Shown: positions 22,928 through 34,306, counted from the stretch's first letter. The stretch is 64,000 bases of DNA from Deltaproteobacteria bacterium (GCA_017644045.1 JAEPMI010000009.1:124001-188000), one strand, 5' to 3'. The notes: generated by a model from the letters alone, not told the origin. Program-made: numbers and translations.

Positions 22928-24223
22928 ATGGCGCCGGCCGAGGACGAGAAGCGACCGAGACGTTTCGCCAAGCTCCGGGGGCTCAAGGCGCTCATCCACG
23001 ACACCGTCGACGCGACGACGCGCCTGGTCGACGTGGGCCACGAGTCCGCGAGCCGCGGCGTGCGCCGGGTCACGGACCGAGTCGACCCGATCCGGAAGCC
23101 GGCGCGCTTCGTCGACGACGTGCGCCGGCTCTCCACCCGATCGGTGCTCTGGACGATCCGCGCGGTGAACCGCGTCGTCGAGCTGCTCACGGACACGGCG
23201 CTCGAGGTCGCGCTCCCGGAGAACGAACCGGAGGGCGTCGTCGCCGCGCTCGCCCTCCGGTCCGACGTCGTCACCGAGGGGGCGTGGCTGGCGGACGCGG
23301 CCATCGGACTCCTGAACGCCGCGGTCGGTGACACGCTCGAGGCGCAGGGCAACGGCCTTGACATGGGCATGGTCTTCCGCGCCCGCGACCAGTACCTCGC
23401 GCTCGAGCCGGCGCTCTGGGCAGAGTTCGTCCCGAACGCGAGCCCGAAGGTCGCGCTCTTCGTCCACGGCCTCGGGACCACCGAGTGGTCCTGGTGCCTG
23501 GAGGCCGAGGCCTACCATGGCGACCCGGCGGTCTGCTTCGGTGCTCTGCTGGAAGCCGACCGCGGGTTCACGCCGGTCTATCTCCGCTACAACACCGGTC
23601 GGCGCGTGTCGCTCAACGGTCGCGATCTCGCGATGGCCCTCGAGCGCTTCGTGGCGGCCTACCCCGTGCCGATCGAGGACCTCGCGCTGATCGGCCACAG
23701 CATGGGCGGGTTGGTCCTGCGAAGCGCAGCGCACTACGGCCTCGAGGCCGGCCACGGCTGGACCCGGCTCGTGCGCCGCGCGTTCTATCTCGGCAGCCCG
23801 CACCAGGGCGCGCCGCTGGCCCAGCTCGGCCACTCGGTGACCGGCATCCTGGAAGCGGTCGACCACCCCGCCACGAAGGTCATCGGCGCGATCCTCGGCG
23901 GACGAAGCGCGGGCATTCACGACCTGCGCTACGGAGCGCTGGTCGACGAGGACTGGCTCACGGCCGACCCACGCGCGATGGGCGACGCGGCGCTCCTACC
24001 TGGCATCGAGCACCACTTCGTCTCGGCGACGGTCACCGAGGATCCGGAGCACCCGCTCGGCGCATGGATCGGCGACCTGCTCGTGCGGGGCACGAGCGCC
24101 GGTGGTCCACGCGAGGCCCGCTTCCCGATCGAGACGCAGCGCTACGGTGGCGTGATGCACCACCAGCTGCAGAACCACCCCGGCGTCTACGCGCAGCTGC
24201 TGCTGGCGATCCCCGAAGATTGA
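22928..24223 (+). CDS. Lipase/esterase-like alpha/beta hydrolase (PGAP1-like)
   Basis: This 431-residue protein lacks a signal peptide. Residues 1-170 form a basic helical N-terminal region. The hydrolase core starts at VALFVHGLGTTEWSW (oxyanion region), has nucleophile Ser in LIGHSMGGLV (about residue 257) and LGSPHQGAPLAQLG downstream, typical of PGAP1/lipase-like enzymes that act on large lipid substrates. A C-terminal His in VMHHQLQNHP is the likely third triad member. TACGGT lies 5 nt before the ATG, within the end of the region after the DUF1361-like gene. Confidence 0.85.
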   Translation: MAPAEDEKRPRRFAKLRGLKALIHDTVDATTRLVDVGHESASRGVRRVTDRVDPIRKPARFVDDVRRLSTRSVLWTIRAVNRVVELLTDTALEVALPENEPEGVVAALALRSDVVTEGAWLADAAIGLLNAAVGDTLEAQGNGLDMGMVFRARDQYLALEPALWAEFVPNASPKVALFVHGLGTTEWSWCLEAEAYHGDPAVCFGALLEADRGFTPVYLRYNTGRRVSLNGRDLAMALERFVAAYPVPIEDLALIGHSMGGLVLRSAAHYGLEAGHGWTRLVRRAFYLGSPHQGAPLAQLGHSVTGILEAVDHPATKVIGAILGGRSAGIHDLRYGALVDEDWLTADPRAMGDAALLPGIEHHFVSATVTEDPEHPLGAWIGDLLVRGTSAGGPREARFPIETQRYGGVMHHQLQNHPGVYAQLLLAIPED

Positions 24224-24229
24224 TCCGAC

Positions 24230-24574
24230 TCAGTGCCTCGGGTTGCGCCCGGGCTTGCGGCTGATCGTGTCGAGCCGTGCTTCGATCGCGTCGAGGTCGG
24301 CGAGCCTGAGGAGCTTCGCCACCGCGCGTCGCTGGCGCGCCATCGCGCTACCCTTCTTGGCGCCTGCGAGAATGGCGATGGCCTTCTCGGTGTGCTCGTC
24401 CAGGTCGAACGCCTTGCGGCGCTCCGCCGGCAGACCGGCGAGGCGAGTCGCCAGCGTCTCGAGCCGAGCCTGGTGCTCCTTGAGCTCCTTGCGGGCCTTG
24501 CTCCGCGACTGGCCGACTTCCTCCTCCGCTTCGGGGACGCTGGTGTCGATCATCTTGCGACGCTTCTTGCCCAT
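24230..24574 (-). CDS. darP: DUF615/DarP-like ribosome-associated protein, short form
   Basis: This 114-residue basic helical protein begins MGKKRRKMIDT. QSRSKARKELKEHQARLETLATRLAGLPAERRKAF and the final helix AMARQRRAVAKLLRLADLDAI match the start and core of the DUF615/YjgA family (DarP), which in E. coli assists late 50S assembly. DarP is usually about 180 residues, so this copy lacks much of the C-terminal half. There is no frame disruption. It is convergent with the hydrolase gene, 6 bp apart. Confidence 0.65.
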   Translation of the reverse strand: MGKKRRKMIDTSVPEAEEEVGQSRSKARKELKEHQARLETLATRLAGLPAERRKAFDLDEHTEKAIAILAGAKKGSAMARQRRAVAKLLRLADLDAIEARLDTISRKPGRNPRH

Positions 24575-24635
24575 GGGCGGGAGCATGACCCCTCTCGGGG
24601 TCCTGAGCCAGAGGGTGGAAGGGGGTGCGGAGAAC

Positions 24636-24678
24636 CTACCCACTCGCACTCTTGGAAGTGGGTAGAAACTCCCCACTT
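24636..24678. promoter_or_regulatory. Palindromic upstream activator sites of the efflux operon
   Basis: CTACCCACT (24636-24644) and AGTGGGTAG (24657-24665) form a perfect 9-bp inverted repeat with a 12-nt spacer. A third half-site CCCACTT (24672-24678) is inverted relative to AAGTGGG (24656-24662). The palindrome is centred about 103 bp upstream of the predicted sigma-54 start site, the usual place for an NtrC-type enhancer site. The operon encodes such an activator. In RNA the three arms could form alternative hairpins, but no terminator U-run follows. Confidence 0.6.
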
Positions 24679-24727
24679 CACGGCGTGCGCCCCGGCAATG
24701 GCGGGCGTTCGACGGGAGATCGCGGGA

Positions 24728-24743
24728 TGGCACCGCGGTTGCA
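24728..24743 (+). promoter_or_regulatory. Sigma-54 promoter of the RND efflux operon
   Basis: TGGCACCGCGGTTGCA matches the -24/-12 consensus TGGCAC-N5-TTGCW. The invariant GG (24729-24730) and GC (24741-24742) are 12 bp apart as required. The predicted transcription start is about 24754, giving a 61-nt leader to the ATG at 24815. Confidence 0.75.
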
Positions 24744-24814
24744 GTGCCTGAGGGCGATGGCTTGCTTCGGGTCCGCATCGTGCGGCGCTCGACACCGCAA
24801 TCGACCGCTTCGAG

Positions 24815-26311
24815 ATGCCCGAAACCTCCCCCCGGACCCGCCACGCGCTCGCCGCGACGTTGGCCACCTCCATCATCGCCGGCTGCATTCCCACCCCGCC
24901 CGGCGGCACTGCCCGCGACCCGAACCGCGAGGTCCCCGAGTCCTACGGCGGACTCCGCGACACGCGGAACTCGGGGTTGATCGTCTGGAGCGAGTTCTTC
25001 GAGGACCCGCACCTCACGGCGCTCATCGAGACCGCGCTGCGGAACAACCAGGAGCTGAACATCGCCATCCAGGAGACCTGGATCGCGAACTCCGAGATCG
25101 TGGCGCGACGAGGCGAGTACCTGCCGCGCCTCGGCTTCGGTCTCGACGGTGGTGTGGAGCACGTCGGCCGGTTCACGAGCCAGGGCCAGAGCGACGAGGC
25201 CAACGGCGTCGCCGCGACGCTCCAGGACTACGGGTTCGGTCTCTACGCCTCGTGGGAGATCGACGTCTGGGGCCGACTCCACGACCTCGCCAACGCCGCC
25301 GCGCATCGCTACCTCGGGAGCATCGAGGGGCGGAACCTCATCGTCACCCGCCTCGTCGCCGAGATCGCCAGCCACTACTACGAGCTGATGGCGCTCGACC
25401 GGCAGCTCGAGGTCGTGACCGACAACATCGAGCTGCAGGAGAACGCGCTCGAACTGGTGAACGCGCAGTTCCAGGCGGGTCGCGCGACCTCGCTCGCGAT
25501 GCGGCGCTTCGAGGCCGAGCTCCGCGACATGCAGAGCTCGCAGTACGCGATCCAGCAGCGGATCGTCGAGACCGAGAACCAGCTCAACTTCCTCGCCGGT
25601 CGCTTCCCGCAGCCGATCGAGCGCTCGACCCTCGACTTCCTCGCGCTCGAGCCGCCCGAGATGAGCGTCGGTGTCCCCGCGCAGCTCCTCGAGAACCGCC
25701 CCGACATCCGGCAGGCCGAGCACGAGATGGCCGCCGCCGACCTCGACGTGTCGGCCGCCCGCGCGGCGTTCTACCCGAGCCTCGGGATCGACGGCGTGAT
25801 CGGTTTCCAGTCCTACGACCTGACCAAGCTCGTCACCACGCCCGACTCGCTGCTCTTCGGGATCTTCGCGCGGATCTTCGCGCCGATCCTGAACCGGAAC
25901 GGGCTGAAGGCCGACTACTTCCGCGCGAACTCGCAGGAGATGATGGCGGTGCTCCACTACGAGCGCGCCGTGCTCACCGCGGTCATCGAGGTGAGCAACC
26001 GGGTGAGCCTGATCCGCAACCTGAGTCAGGGCTACGACCTCAAGGAACAGCAGGTCGAGCAGCTGACCCAATCGATCGAGATCTCGAACCAGCTCTTCAA
26101 CTCCGGCCGCGCCGACTACCTCGAGGTCCTCACGACCCGGAAGGAGTCGCTCGCCGCGCAGATCGAGCTGATCGAGATGAAGCAACGACAGATGGAAGCG
26201 ACCGTGACGCTCTACCAGGCCCTCGGTGGCGGGTGGCGGCGTAGCGGTCTCGAGCCCGCCGATGGGAGCGATCCCGAGGCAGCCGAAGAGAGCGAAGAGG
26301 CAGACCGATGA
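24815..26311 (+). CDS. TolC/NodT-type outer-membrane efflux lipoprotein
   Basis: This 498-residue protein has lipobox IIAGC at about residue 23. Two outer-membrane efflux protein repeats are visible. Repeat 1 is around WSEFFEDPHLTALIETALRNNQELNIA, with long helices to ETENQLNFLAGRFP; repeat 2 is from LLENRPDIRQAEHEMAAADLDVSAARAAFYPSLGI. This is the OprM/NodT lipid-anchored subclass. Three copies should form the trans-periplasmic channel of the pump encoded downstream. It is the first gene of the operon; its TGA overlaps the next ATG (ATGA at 26308-26311). Confidence 0.93.
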   Translation: MPETSPRTRHALAATLATSIIAGCIPTPPGGTARDPNREVPESYGGLRDTRNSGLIVWSEFFEDPHLTALIETALRNNQELNIAIQETWIANSEIVARRGEYLPRLGFGLDGGVEHVGRFTSQGQSDEANGVAATLQDYGFGLYASWEIDVWGRLHDLANAAAHRYLGSIEGRNLIVTRLVAEIASHYYELMALDRQLEVVTDNIELQENALELVNAQFQAGRATSLAMRRFEAELRDMQSSQYAIQQRIVETENQLNFLAGRFPQPIERSTLDFLALEPPEMSVGVPAQLLENRPDIRQAEHEMAAADLDVSAARAAFYPSLGIDGVIGFQSYDLTKLVTTPDSLLFGIFARIFAPILNRNGLKADYFRANSQEMMAVLHYERAVLTAVIEVSNRVSLIRNLSQGYDLKEQQVEQLTQSIEISNQLFNSGRADYLEVLTTRKESLAAQIELIEMKQRQMEATVTLYQALGGGWRRSGLEPADGSDPEAAEESEEADR

Positions 26312-27453
26312 ATGCCAGAGTGAATCCGATCGCGGCCCTCGTGCTGGTGGCCTCGGGCCTCGCCGGGACCGCCGCTTGCTCCCGTGGTCACGCGGAATCC
26401 GGAGGTCACGAGGAAGCGCACCACCCGATCGTGCTGACGCGGCCTGGGGTCATGGACATCCCGACGAGCCAGCACTTCGTCTGCCAGATCCACTCGCAGC
26501 GGCACATCGAAGTGCGCGCGCTCGACGAGGGCTACCTCCAGGAGATTCCGGTCCAAGAGGGCCAGGCGGTGCGACAGGGTCAGCTGCTCTTCAAGCTGCT
26601 CCCGGTCGTCTACCGAGCGCGCCTCGATGCCGACCGCGCCGAGCTCCACCTCGCCGAGATCAACCTCCGCAACACGCGGAACCTCGCCGACCAAGGCGTC
26701 GTGTCGCCTCAGGAGCTGGCGCTCGCGCGAGCGGAGCGAGACCGGGCGAAGGCCAAGGTCGACCTCGCCGCGGCGGAGTACGGCTTCACCAACATCGTCG
26801 CGCCCTTCGACGGAATCATGGACCGCCAGCTCGTCCAGGAGGGCAGCCTGATCAGCGAGGGCGACATCCTGACCACCATCTCGAACAACGAGGTGATGTG
26901 GGTCTACTTCAACGTCCCCGAGGCCGACTACCTGCGCTTCAAGTCGCTCCCGGGCGCGAACGACCCCGACCAGCCGCAGCGGCTGGTGCTCGAGGGCGCG
27001 CAGATCCAGATCCGCCTCGCGAACGGCGAGATCTTCGACCACGACGCGGCCGAGACGCTCACGATCGAGTCCGACTTCGACAACGAGACCGGCAACATCA
27101 AGTTCCGGGCGGACTTCCCGAACCCGGAGCGTCTGCTGCGACACGGCCAGACCGGCACGCTGCTGATCAACCAGACCGTCCAGGGGGCGATGGTCATCCC
27201 GCAGCGGGCGACCTTCGAGGTCCTCGACCGTCAGTACGTCTACGTCGTCGACGACGACGGCATCGCCCACCAGCGAGAGATCCTGATCTCGCACGAGCTC
27301 GAGGACATCTACGTCATCGAGGAGGGGATCGAGGAAGGCGAGATGTTCGTCTTCGAGGGGGTTCGACAGGTGCGCGACGGGGAGCACCTCGAAGAGACCG
27401 ACTTCGTGAGCGCCGAAGACGCTCTCGAGGACCTCAAGCACCACGCGGAGTGA
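26308..27453 (+). CDS. RND efflux periplasmic adaptor (HlyD/AcrA family)
   Basis: This 381-residue protein has lipobox GTAACS (lipid Cys about 24). The order is typical of the family: a barrel-sandwich half (RHIEVRALDEGYLQEIPVQEGQAVRQGQ), helical hairpin (LDADRAELHLAEINLRNTRNL ... LALARAERDRAKAKVDLAAAEYGFTNIVAPFDG), second lipoyl half, beta barrel (IRLANGEIF) and membrane-proximal domain (RQYVYVVDDDGIAHQREI). It bridges the pump and the outer-membrane factor. The start overlaps the preceding stop, implying translational coupling. Confidence 0.93.
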   Translation: MNARVNPIAALVLVASGLAGTAACSRGHAESGGHEEAHHPIVLTRPGVMDIPTSQHFVCQIHSQRHIEVRALDEGYLQEIPVQEGQAVRQGQLLFKLLPVVYRARLDADRAELHLAEINLRNTRNLADQGVVSPQELALARAERDRAKAKVDLAAAEYGFTNIVAPFDGIMDRQLVQEGSLISEGDILTTISNNEVMWVYFNVPEADYLRFKSLPGANDPDQPQRLVLEGAQIQIRLANGEIFDHDAAETLTIESDFDNETGNIKFRADFPNPERLLRHGQTGTLLINQTVQGAMVIPQRATFEVLDRQYVYVVDDDGIAHQREILISHELEDIYVIEEGIEEGEMFVFEGVRQVRDGEHLEETDFVSAEDALEDLKHHAE

Positions 27454-27482
27454 CGGCGGCTCAGGCCACCACGGATTGACCC

Positions 27483-30400
27483 ATGTTCACGAAGATCCTC
27501 CATCGACCGGTCCTTGCGATCGTCGTCTCCATCGTCGTCCTCTTCCTGGGCTCGCTGGGCATCACGACGCTCCCCGTGGCGCAGTTCCCGGACGTCGTGC
27601 CCCCGACCGTCTACGTGTCCATCGCCTACCCCGGCGCGAGCGCGGACGTACTCACCGACTCCGTGCTCATCCCGCTCGAGCAGTCGATCAACGGCGTGCA
27701 GGACATGCGCTACATGGTCTCCGACGCAACGAGCGCCGGCGAGGCCACGATCCGGATCTTCTTCGAGCCGGGCACCGACCCGAACATCAACGTCGTGAAC
27801 GTGCAGAACCGGGTCAACATCATGTTGAGCCGTCTGCCTCCGCTCGTGGTGCGCGAGGGCATCCTGGTCAGCCAGGTCGTGCCCAGCATGTTGATGTATC
27901 TCAACCTGTACAGCACCGACCCGGATACGGACCAGACCGACCTCTACAACTACGCGAACGTCTACGTCATGCCGGTGCTCAAGCGGATCCAGGGCATGGG
28001 CATCCCCCGGAACCTCGGCAACCGAAGCTTCGCCATGCGCATCTGGCTGAACCCGGAGCGCATGCGGGCCTACGACATCGGCGTCGACGACGTGATGGAG
28101 GCCCTGGCGGAGCAGTCCATCATCGGCTCCCCCGGTCGGCTCGGCCAGGCGACGGGCATGAGCTCACAGTCGAAGGAGTACGTGCTCACGTACATCGGTC
28201 GGTACAACGAGCCCGAGCAGTACGCCAACATCATCCTGCGGGCCACGCCCGACGGCGAGATCCTCCGGCTCCGCGACGTCTGCGTGCCGCCGCCCCACCA
28301 GGACGGCTCGCCGAACGAGCGAGAGGGCGTCGAGCTCGGCTCCGAGTTCTTCGACATCTACTCCGACGTCAACGGCCACCCGGCGTCGTCCATCGTCCTC
28401 AAGCAGGCGCCCGGCTCGAACGCGGCCGCAGTCATCGAAGAGGTGAAGGCGACCATGGACGAGCTGAAGGACTCGTTCCCGCCCGGCATGGACTACGAGA
28501 TCGCCTACGACGTCTCGCGCTTCGTCGATGCGTCGATCGAGCAGGTCATCCACACCCTGGTGGAAGCCTTCATCCTGGTGTCGCTCGTCGTGTTCATGTT
28601 CCTCGGGGACCTGCGCTCCACGATCATCCCGACGCTCGCGGTGCCCGTGTCGCTGATCGGCAGCTTCTTCGTGCTGCAGCTGATGGGCTTCTCCATCAAC
28701 CTGATCACCCTCTTCGCGATGGTCCTGGCCATCGGCGTCGTCGTGGACGACGCGATCGTCGTCGTCGAGGCCGTCCACGCGAAGATGGCCGAGACACACC
28801 TCTCGCCCTATCGGGCGACCATCGAGGTGCTCCGGGAGATCAGCGGCGCGATCATCGCGATCACCCTGGTGATGACAGCCGTCTTCGTGCCGGTGACCTT
28901 CGTGCCCGGTCCGGTCGGCGTCTTCTACCGCCAGTTCGGCGTCACGATGGCCTCGACCATCATCCTCTCCGGCGTCGTCGCGCTGACGCTCACCCCCGTG
29001 CTCTGCGCGATGATCCTGAAGCCGCACACCGACGAGCACCACGAGAGGCCGAAGAAGCAGAGCCTGAAGGAACGCGTGCGGAGCATGGGCACCAAGAAGC
29101 TGCTCGGCCTCGCCTTCGTCGGTCTCCCCATCCTCGCCGGGGTGACCTTCCTGGCCTACGAGCTCTGGGGTCCGCTCGGCTTCCTCCTGGTTCTCGTGCC
29201 CTTCGTGCAGCGACCCTTCAGCCGCGGCGTCGACAAGCTCACGAACCTCTACGCGGGTGGCGTGCTCCGTCGGATCGCCACGCGGCGCATCCTGACCATG
29301 GGCGTCATCGGCGCCTTCGCCATGGGCATCGTCGGGACGAGCGCTGTCCTGCCGAGCGGCTTCATCCCCGGTGAGGACCAGGGCATGATCTACGCCGTCC
29401 TCCAGACGCCGCCCGGCTCGACACTCGAGTACACCAACGCGAAGTCGCAGGAGCTCGAGCGGATCGCCGAGGAGATCGAGGGCATCGCCAGCGTAACTTC
29501 GGTCGCGGGCTACGAGGTCCTCACCGAGGGTCGCGGCTCGAACGCTGGGACCGCGATCATCAACCTCGACGACTGGTCCGACCGCGAGATGACCTCCGCG
29601 GAGATCATTCACGAGCTCGAGGAGCGCACCCGCGAGATGACGGACGTGAAGCTCGAGTTCTTCGAGCCGCCCGCCATCCCGGGCTTCGGCGCCGCCGGCG
29701 GCCTCTCGCTTCGGCTCCTCGACCAGACCCAGTCGAGCGTTCCGGACTACGAGCGACTCGGTCAGATCAACGACGAGTTCATGGAGGCGCTCGAGGAGCG
29801 CCCGGAGATCGGCAGCCAGTTCACCTTCTACGCCTCGGACTACCCGCAGTACGAGCTGGTCATCGACAACGACGTCGCGATGCAGAAGGGCGTCTCGATC
29901 AACGACGCGCTCGAGAACCTCAACATCCTGATCGGTAGCACCTACGAGCAGGGCTTCGTCCGCTTCAACCAGTTCTACAAGGTCTACGTGCAGGCCTGGC
30001 CCGAGTTCCGGCGCATGCCCGAGGACCTCGACGACCTCTTCATCCCGAACGAAGAGGGCGAGATGGTCCCCTACTCGGCCTTCATGTCGATCGAGAAGAA
30101 GCAGGGCCTCAACGAGATCACCCGCTACAACCTCTACCCCTCGGCGGCCATCCAGATCGTCCCCGCGCCCGGCTACTCGACGGGTCAGGCGATCGAGGCC
30201 GTGGAGGCGGTCGCGGAAGCGACCCTGCCGCGCGGCTACGCGCTCGGCTGGGAGGGCCTGTCCTGGGACGAGTCCCGCCAGGGCAACGCGGCGCTCTTCA
30301 TCTTCCTGATCGTCGTCGTCTTCGTCTACCTGGTGCTCGCGGCGCAGTACGAGAGCTTCCTGATCCCGCTGGCGGTCATCCTCTCACTCCCCATCGGCAT

Positions 30401-30848
30401 CTTCGGCTCCTTCCTCTTCCTGGAGCTGGTGGGTCTCACCAACGACGTCTGGGCGCAGCTGGGCATGATCATGCTGGTCGGCCTCTTGGGTAAGAACGCG
30501 ATCCTGATCGTCGAGTTCGCCGTCCAGCGGCGCAGCGAGGGCGCCTCGCTCGAGGACGCGGCCATCGAGGGCGGCAAGCTCCGCTTCCGGCCCATCCAGA
30601 TGACCTCCTTTGCCTTCGTCGCGGGTCTGGCGCCGCTGGTCGTCGCACATGGCGCCGGCGCGATCGGCAACCGAACGATCGGCATCACCGGCGTGGGCGG
30701 CATGCTCCTCGGCACCATCATCGGCGTCATCGTGATCCCGGGCCTCTACTACGTCTTCGCCAAGATGTCGGACGGGCGAAAGCTCCTTCGAGACGAGACC
30801 GACGTGCCCCTGAGCGAGCGCGGGTCCGAGCCCGGAGGGAGCGGTTGA
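27483..30848 (+). CDS. RND multidrug efflux pump, HAE1 type
   Basis: This is a 1121-residue inner-membrane transporter, starting MFTKILHRPVLAIVV. Both repeats are present, each with a large periplasmic loop. Proton-relay residues are in place: VVVDDAIVVVE in TM4 (the Asp pair of AcrB D407/D408) and GLLGKNAILIVEFA in TM10 (Lys940 equivalent). It is about 80 residues longer than AcrB. The extra segment lies between the halves (about residues 518-580; KKQSLKERVRSMGTKK, then a hydrophobic pair AFVGLPILAGVTFLAY and LGFLLVLVPF) and may add helices. Substrates are unknown. It lies 29 bp after the adaptor gene. Confidence 0.95.
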   Translation: MFTKILHRPVLAIVVSIVVLFLGSLGITTLPVAQFPDVVPPTVYVSIAYPGASADVLTDSVLIPLEQSINGVQDMRYMVSDATSAGEATIRIFFEPGTDPNINVVNVQNRVNIMLSRLPPLVVREGILVSQVVPSMLMYLNLYSTDPDTDQTDLYNYANVYVMPVLKRIQGMGIPRNLGNRSFAMRIWLNPERMRAYDIGVDDVMEALAEQSIIGSPGRLGQATGMSSQSKEYVLTYIGRYNEPEQYANIILRATPDGEILRLRDVCVPPPHQDGSPNEREGVELGSEFFDIYSDVNGHPASSIVLKQAPGSNAAAVIEEVKATMDELKDSFPPGMDYEIAYDVSRFVDASIEQVIHTLVEAFILVSLVVFMFLGDLRSTIIPTLAVPVSLIGSFFVLQLMGFSINLITLFAMVLAIGVVVDDAIVVVEAVHAKMAETHLSPYRATIEVLREISGAIIAITLVMTAVFVPVTFVPGPVGVFYRQFGVTMASTIILSGVVALTLTPVLCAMILKPHTDEHHERPKKQSLKERVRSMGTKKLLGLAFVGLPILAGVTFLAYELWGPLGFLLVLVPFVQRPFSRGVDKLTNLYAGGVLRRIATRRILTMGVIGAFAMGIVGTSAVLPSGFIPGEDQGMIYAVLQTPPGSTLEYTNAKSQELERIAEEIEGIASVTSVAGYEVLTEGRGSNAGTAIINLDDWSDREMTSAEIIHELEERTREMTDVKLEFFEPPAIPGFGAAGGLSLRLLDQTQSSVPDYERLGQINDEFMEALEERPEIGSQFTFYASDYPQYELVIDNDVAMQKGVSINDALENLNILIGSTYEQGFVRFNQFYKVYVQAWPEFRRMPEDLDDLFIPNEEGEMVPYSAFMSIEKKQGLNEITRYNLYPSAAIQIVPAPGYSTGQAIEAVEAVAEATLPRGYALGWEGLSWDESRQGNAALFIFLIVVVFVYLVLAAQYESFLIPLAVILSLPIGIFGSFLFLELVGLTNDVWAQLGMIMLVGLLGKNAILIVEFAVQRRSEGASLEDAAIEGGKLRFRPIQMTSFAFVAGLAPLVVAHGAGAIGNRTIGITGVGGMLLGTIIGVIVIPGLYYVFAKMSDGRKLLRDETDVPLSERGSEPGGSG

Positions 30849-30860
30849 CCATGCCACGCA

Positions 30861-30876
30861 CCACGGTCTTCCGTGG
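30861..30876 (+). terminator. Intercistronic hairpin between RND pump and sensor kinase
   Basis: CCACGG-TCTT-CCGTGG forms a 6-bp stem with a tetraloop 12 bp after the pump stop. No T-tract follows. It could attenuate or process the message so that the regulators are made at lower level than the pump. Confidence 0.4.
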
Positions 30877-30925
30877 CACCCTGGTCGGGATGAGCGGACA
30901 CGCTGGCGGCCCCGAGGAGTGACTC

Positions 30926-32376
<1,451 letters not shown>

Positions 32377-32380
<4 letters not shown>

Positions 32381-33741
32381 CCAAACCGACCGTGCTGCTG
32401 GTGGACGACGACCACGAGCTGCGGGAGCTCCTCCGGGAGCAGCTCGAGGCGAAAGGGCACTACTCCGTCGTCGGCGTCGGTAACGCGAACGAGGCGCTCG
32501 GCGCGCTCTCCTCGCAGGCGATCGACGTGGTGGTGACCGACCTGCGCATGCCCGGAAACTCCGGCACCCAGCTCTGCAAGGAGGTCGTTCGGCTCTTCCC
32601 CGAGGTGCCGGTGTTGTTGATGACCGCCTTCGGCAGCCTGGACTCGGCCATCGAGGCGATCCGCGCCGGCGCGTACGACTTCCTCACCAAGCCCTTCGAG
32701 CCGGAACGGCTCGAGCTGAGCCTGCACCGAGCCCTCGCCGACCGGTCGCTCCGCGACGAGGTGCGCGAGCTCCGGCGGCGCACCGGAAAGCGCCCGGGTC
32801 ACGCCGGGATGGTCGGCACGAGCCCGCCGATGCAGCGCCTCTACGAGCTCATCGATCGGGTCGGGCACTCGGAGGCGTCGGTGCTGATCCTCGGCGAGAG
32901 CGGCACGGGCAAGGAGCTCGTCGCGCGCGCGCTGCACGACCGCAGCCGTCGCTCCGCGGGTGCGTTCGTGGCGCTCAACTGCGCCGCGATGCCCGAGGCC
33001 TTGCTCGAGAGCGAGCTCTTCGGCCATGAGCGCGGCGCCTTCACCGACGCCCGCACGGCACGCCGTGGCCTCTTGCGCGAGGCCGAGGGCGGGACGGTCT
33101 TCCTCGACGAGATCGGCGACCTCTCACCGACGCTCCAGCCCAAGCTGCTGCGGGTGCTCCAGGAGAGGCGGCTGCGGCCGGTCGGTGGGGACCGCGAGGT
33201 CGACGTCGACGTCCGCGTGCTGGCGGCGACCCACCACGACCTGCGCACGGACGTCGACGCCGGGAACTTCCGCGCGGACCTGTACTATCGCTTGGGTGTC
33301 ATCACCATCGACGTCCCGCCGCTCCGGGACCGCGGCGACGACGTGCTCCTGCTGGCCGAGGTCTTCCTCGACGAGATCGCCGTCCGAGAGCGGAGCGCGC
33401 CGCCGGAGATCCCCAACGACGTCGCTCGCCGGCTCCTCGCCTACGACTGGCCGGGCAACGTGCGCGAGCTCCACAACTGCATGGAGCGTTGCGTCGCGCT
33501 CGCGCAGGAGAGCGGCGAGATCCGGGTCGAGCATCTCCCCGCGGAGCTGCTCGAGGGCGTCATCGACGAATCACCGCTCCCCAGCGAAGCGCCGCCAGGC
33601 TTTCTACCGCTCGAAGAGGTAGAGAGAAGGCACATCCTCCGAGTCGTCGACGCCGTCGACGGCAACAAGAGCAAGGCCGCCCGGATCCTCGGCATCGACC
33701 GAAAGACCCTGCACGCGCGCCTCGCCCGCTACGAAGAGTGA
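32377..33741 (+). CDS. NtrC-type sigma-54-dependent response regulator
   Basis: This 454-residue protein starts at GTG 32377 (GTGA overlap with the kinase stop). The receiver domain has phospho-acceptor Asp55 (VVVTDLRMPG) and Lys105. The AAA+ domain follows: Walker A GESGTGKE (173-180), sigma-54 contact loop GAFTDA (220-225, instead of the textbook GAFTGA), Walker B TVFLDEIGDL. A Fis-type helix-turn-helix is at the C-terminus (NKSKAARILGIDRKTLHARL). It most likely activates the sigma-54 promoter at 24728 through the palindromic sites near 24650 and so regulates its own operon. GAFTDA occurs in other delta-proteobacterial/myxobacterial activators as far as I recall. Confidence 0.95.
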
Positions 33742-33745
33742 CGGC

Positions 33746-34306
33746 TCAGGGCATCAGACAGTCGTAGATCCTCGGCTCACATTCGTCGATCGCGCGGAAG
33801 TTGAGGCACTCGATGAAGGGGTCGAGCGGCATCCCGCACGGGTCCCCACACGCGAGACGGTCGGCCTCTTCGAAGCCCGGACAGCGCTCCTCCGAGCAGC
33901 ACGCGTACGCATCCCACTCGGCCTGGCAGCCGTTGTTCGCGGCGCAACGGACGATGGTCTCGTTGATGCACTGGATGCAGACCTCGTCGGCGCCGAAGCA
34001 GTCGTCCTGGCAGAACTCGGGGTCGGGGTCCGCCTCGCACGACTCCAGACACTCGACGGTCTCGGGCCGGCACCTCGGTCCCTCGTAGGGGTCGAGCCGC
34101 TCGCCTACGACGCAGACGTCCCCACCGGCATCGACCGGTGGGGGCACGAACGCATCACGAGGCGGGACGAACGCGTCCCGGGTGATCGGGCCAGCATCAC
34201 GAGCGATGGGCCCCGAGTCGCGGGCGGGCGCGTCCGTCGGCACCACCGAGTCGTAACAACCGGCCAGCGAGATCGCGGCCACGAGGGCCGCCAAGCGCAA
34301 AGTCAT
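33746..34306 (-). CDS. Cys-rich lipoprotein
   Basis: This 186-residue protein is taken from ATG 34306 (MTLRLAAL); an ATG at 34315 is also in frame. The lipobox is SLAGC. A Pro/Asp-rich repeat spacer (RDAGPITRDAFVPPRDAFVPP) links to a domain with about 16 cysteines, often CxxxC or CxxC paired (CLESCEADPDPEFCQDDC; CIQCINETIVRC; CC). Such helical Cys-rich domains recur in this genome (compare the 89-residue protein at 63229). It probably sits on the outer membrane and is disulfide-stabilised. It ends 4 bp from the convergent regulator gene. Confidence 0.75.
   Translation of the reverse strand: MTLRLAALVAAISLAGCYDSVVPTDAPARDSGPIARDAGPITRDAFVPPRDAFVPPPVDAGGDVCVVGERLDPYEGPRCRPETVECLESCEADPDPEFCQDDCFGADEVCIQCINETIVRCAANNGCQAEWDAYACCSEERCPGFEEADRLACGDPCGMPLDPFIECLNFRAIDECEPRIYDCLMP

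Noticed and set aside
24636-24678. Hairpins upstream of the efflux operon as a rho-independent terminator/attenuator
   Set aside because: They lie upstream of the predicted sigma-54 start site and lack a U-run, so enhancer sites fit better.
30851-30900. TGGCACCCTGG in the pump-kinase gap as a second sigma-54 promoter
   Set aside because: The -24-like TGGCAC is present but no TTGCW follows at the required distance.
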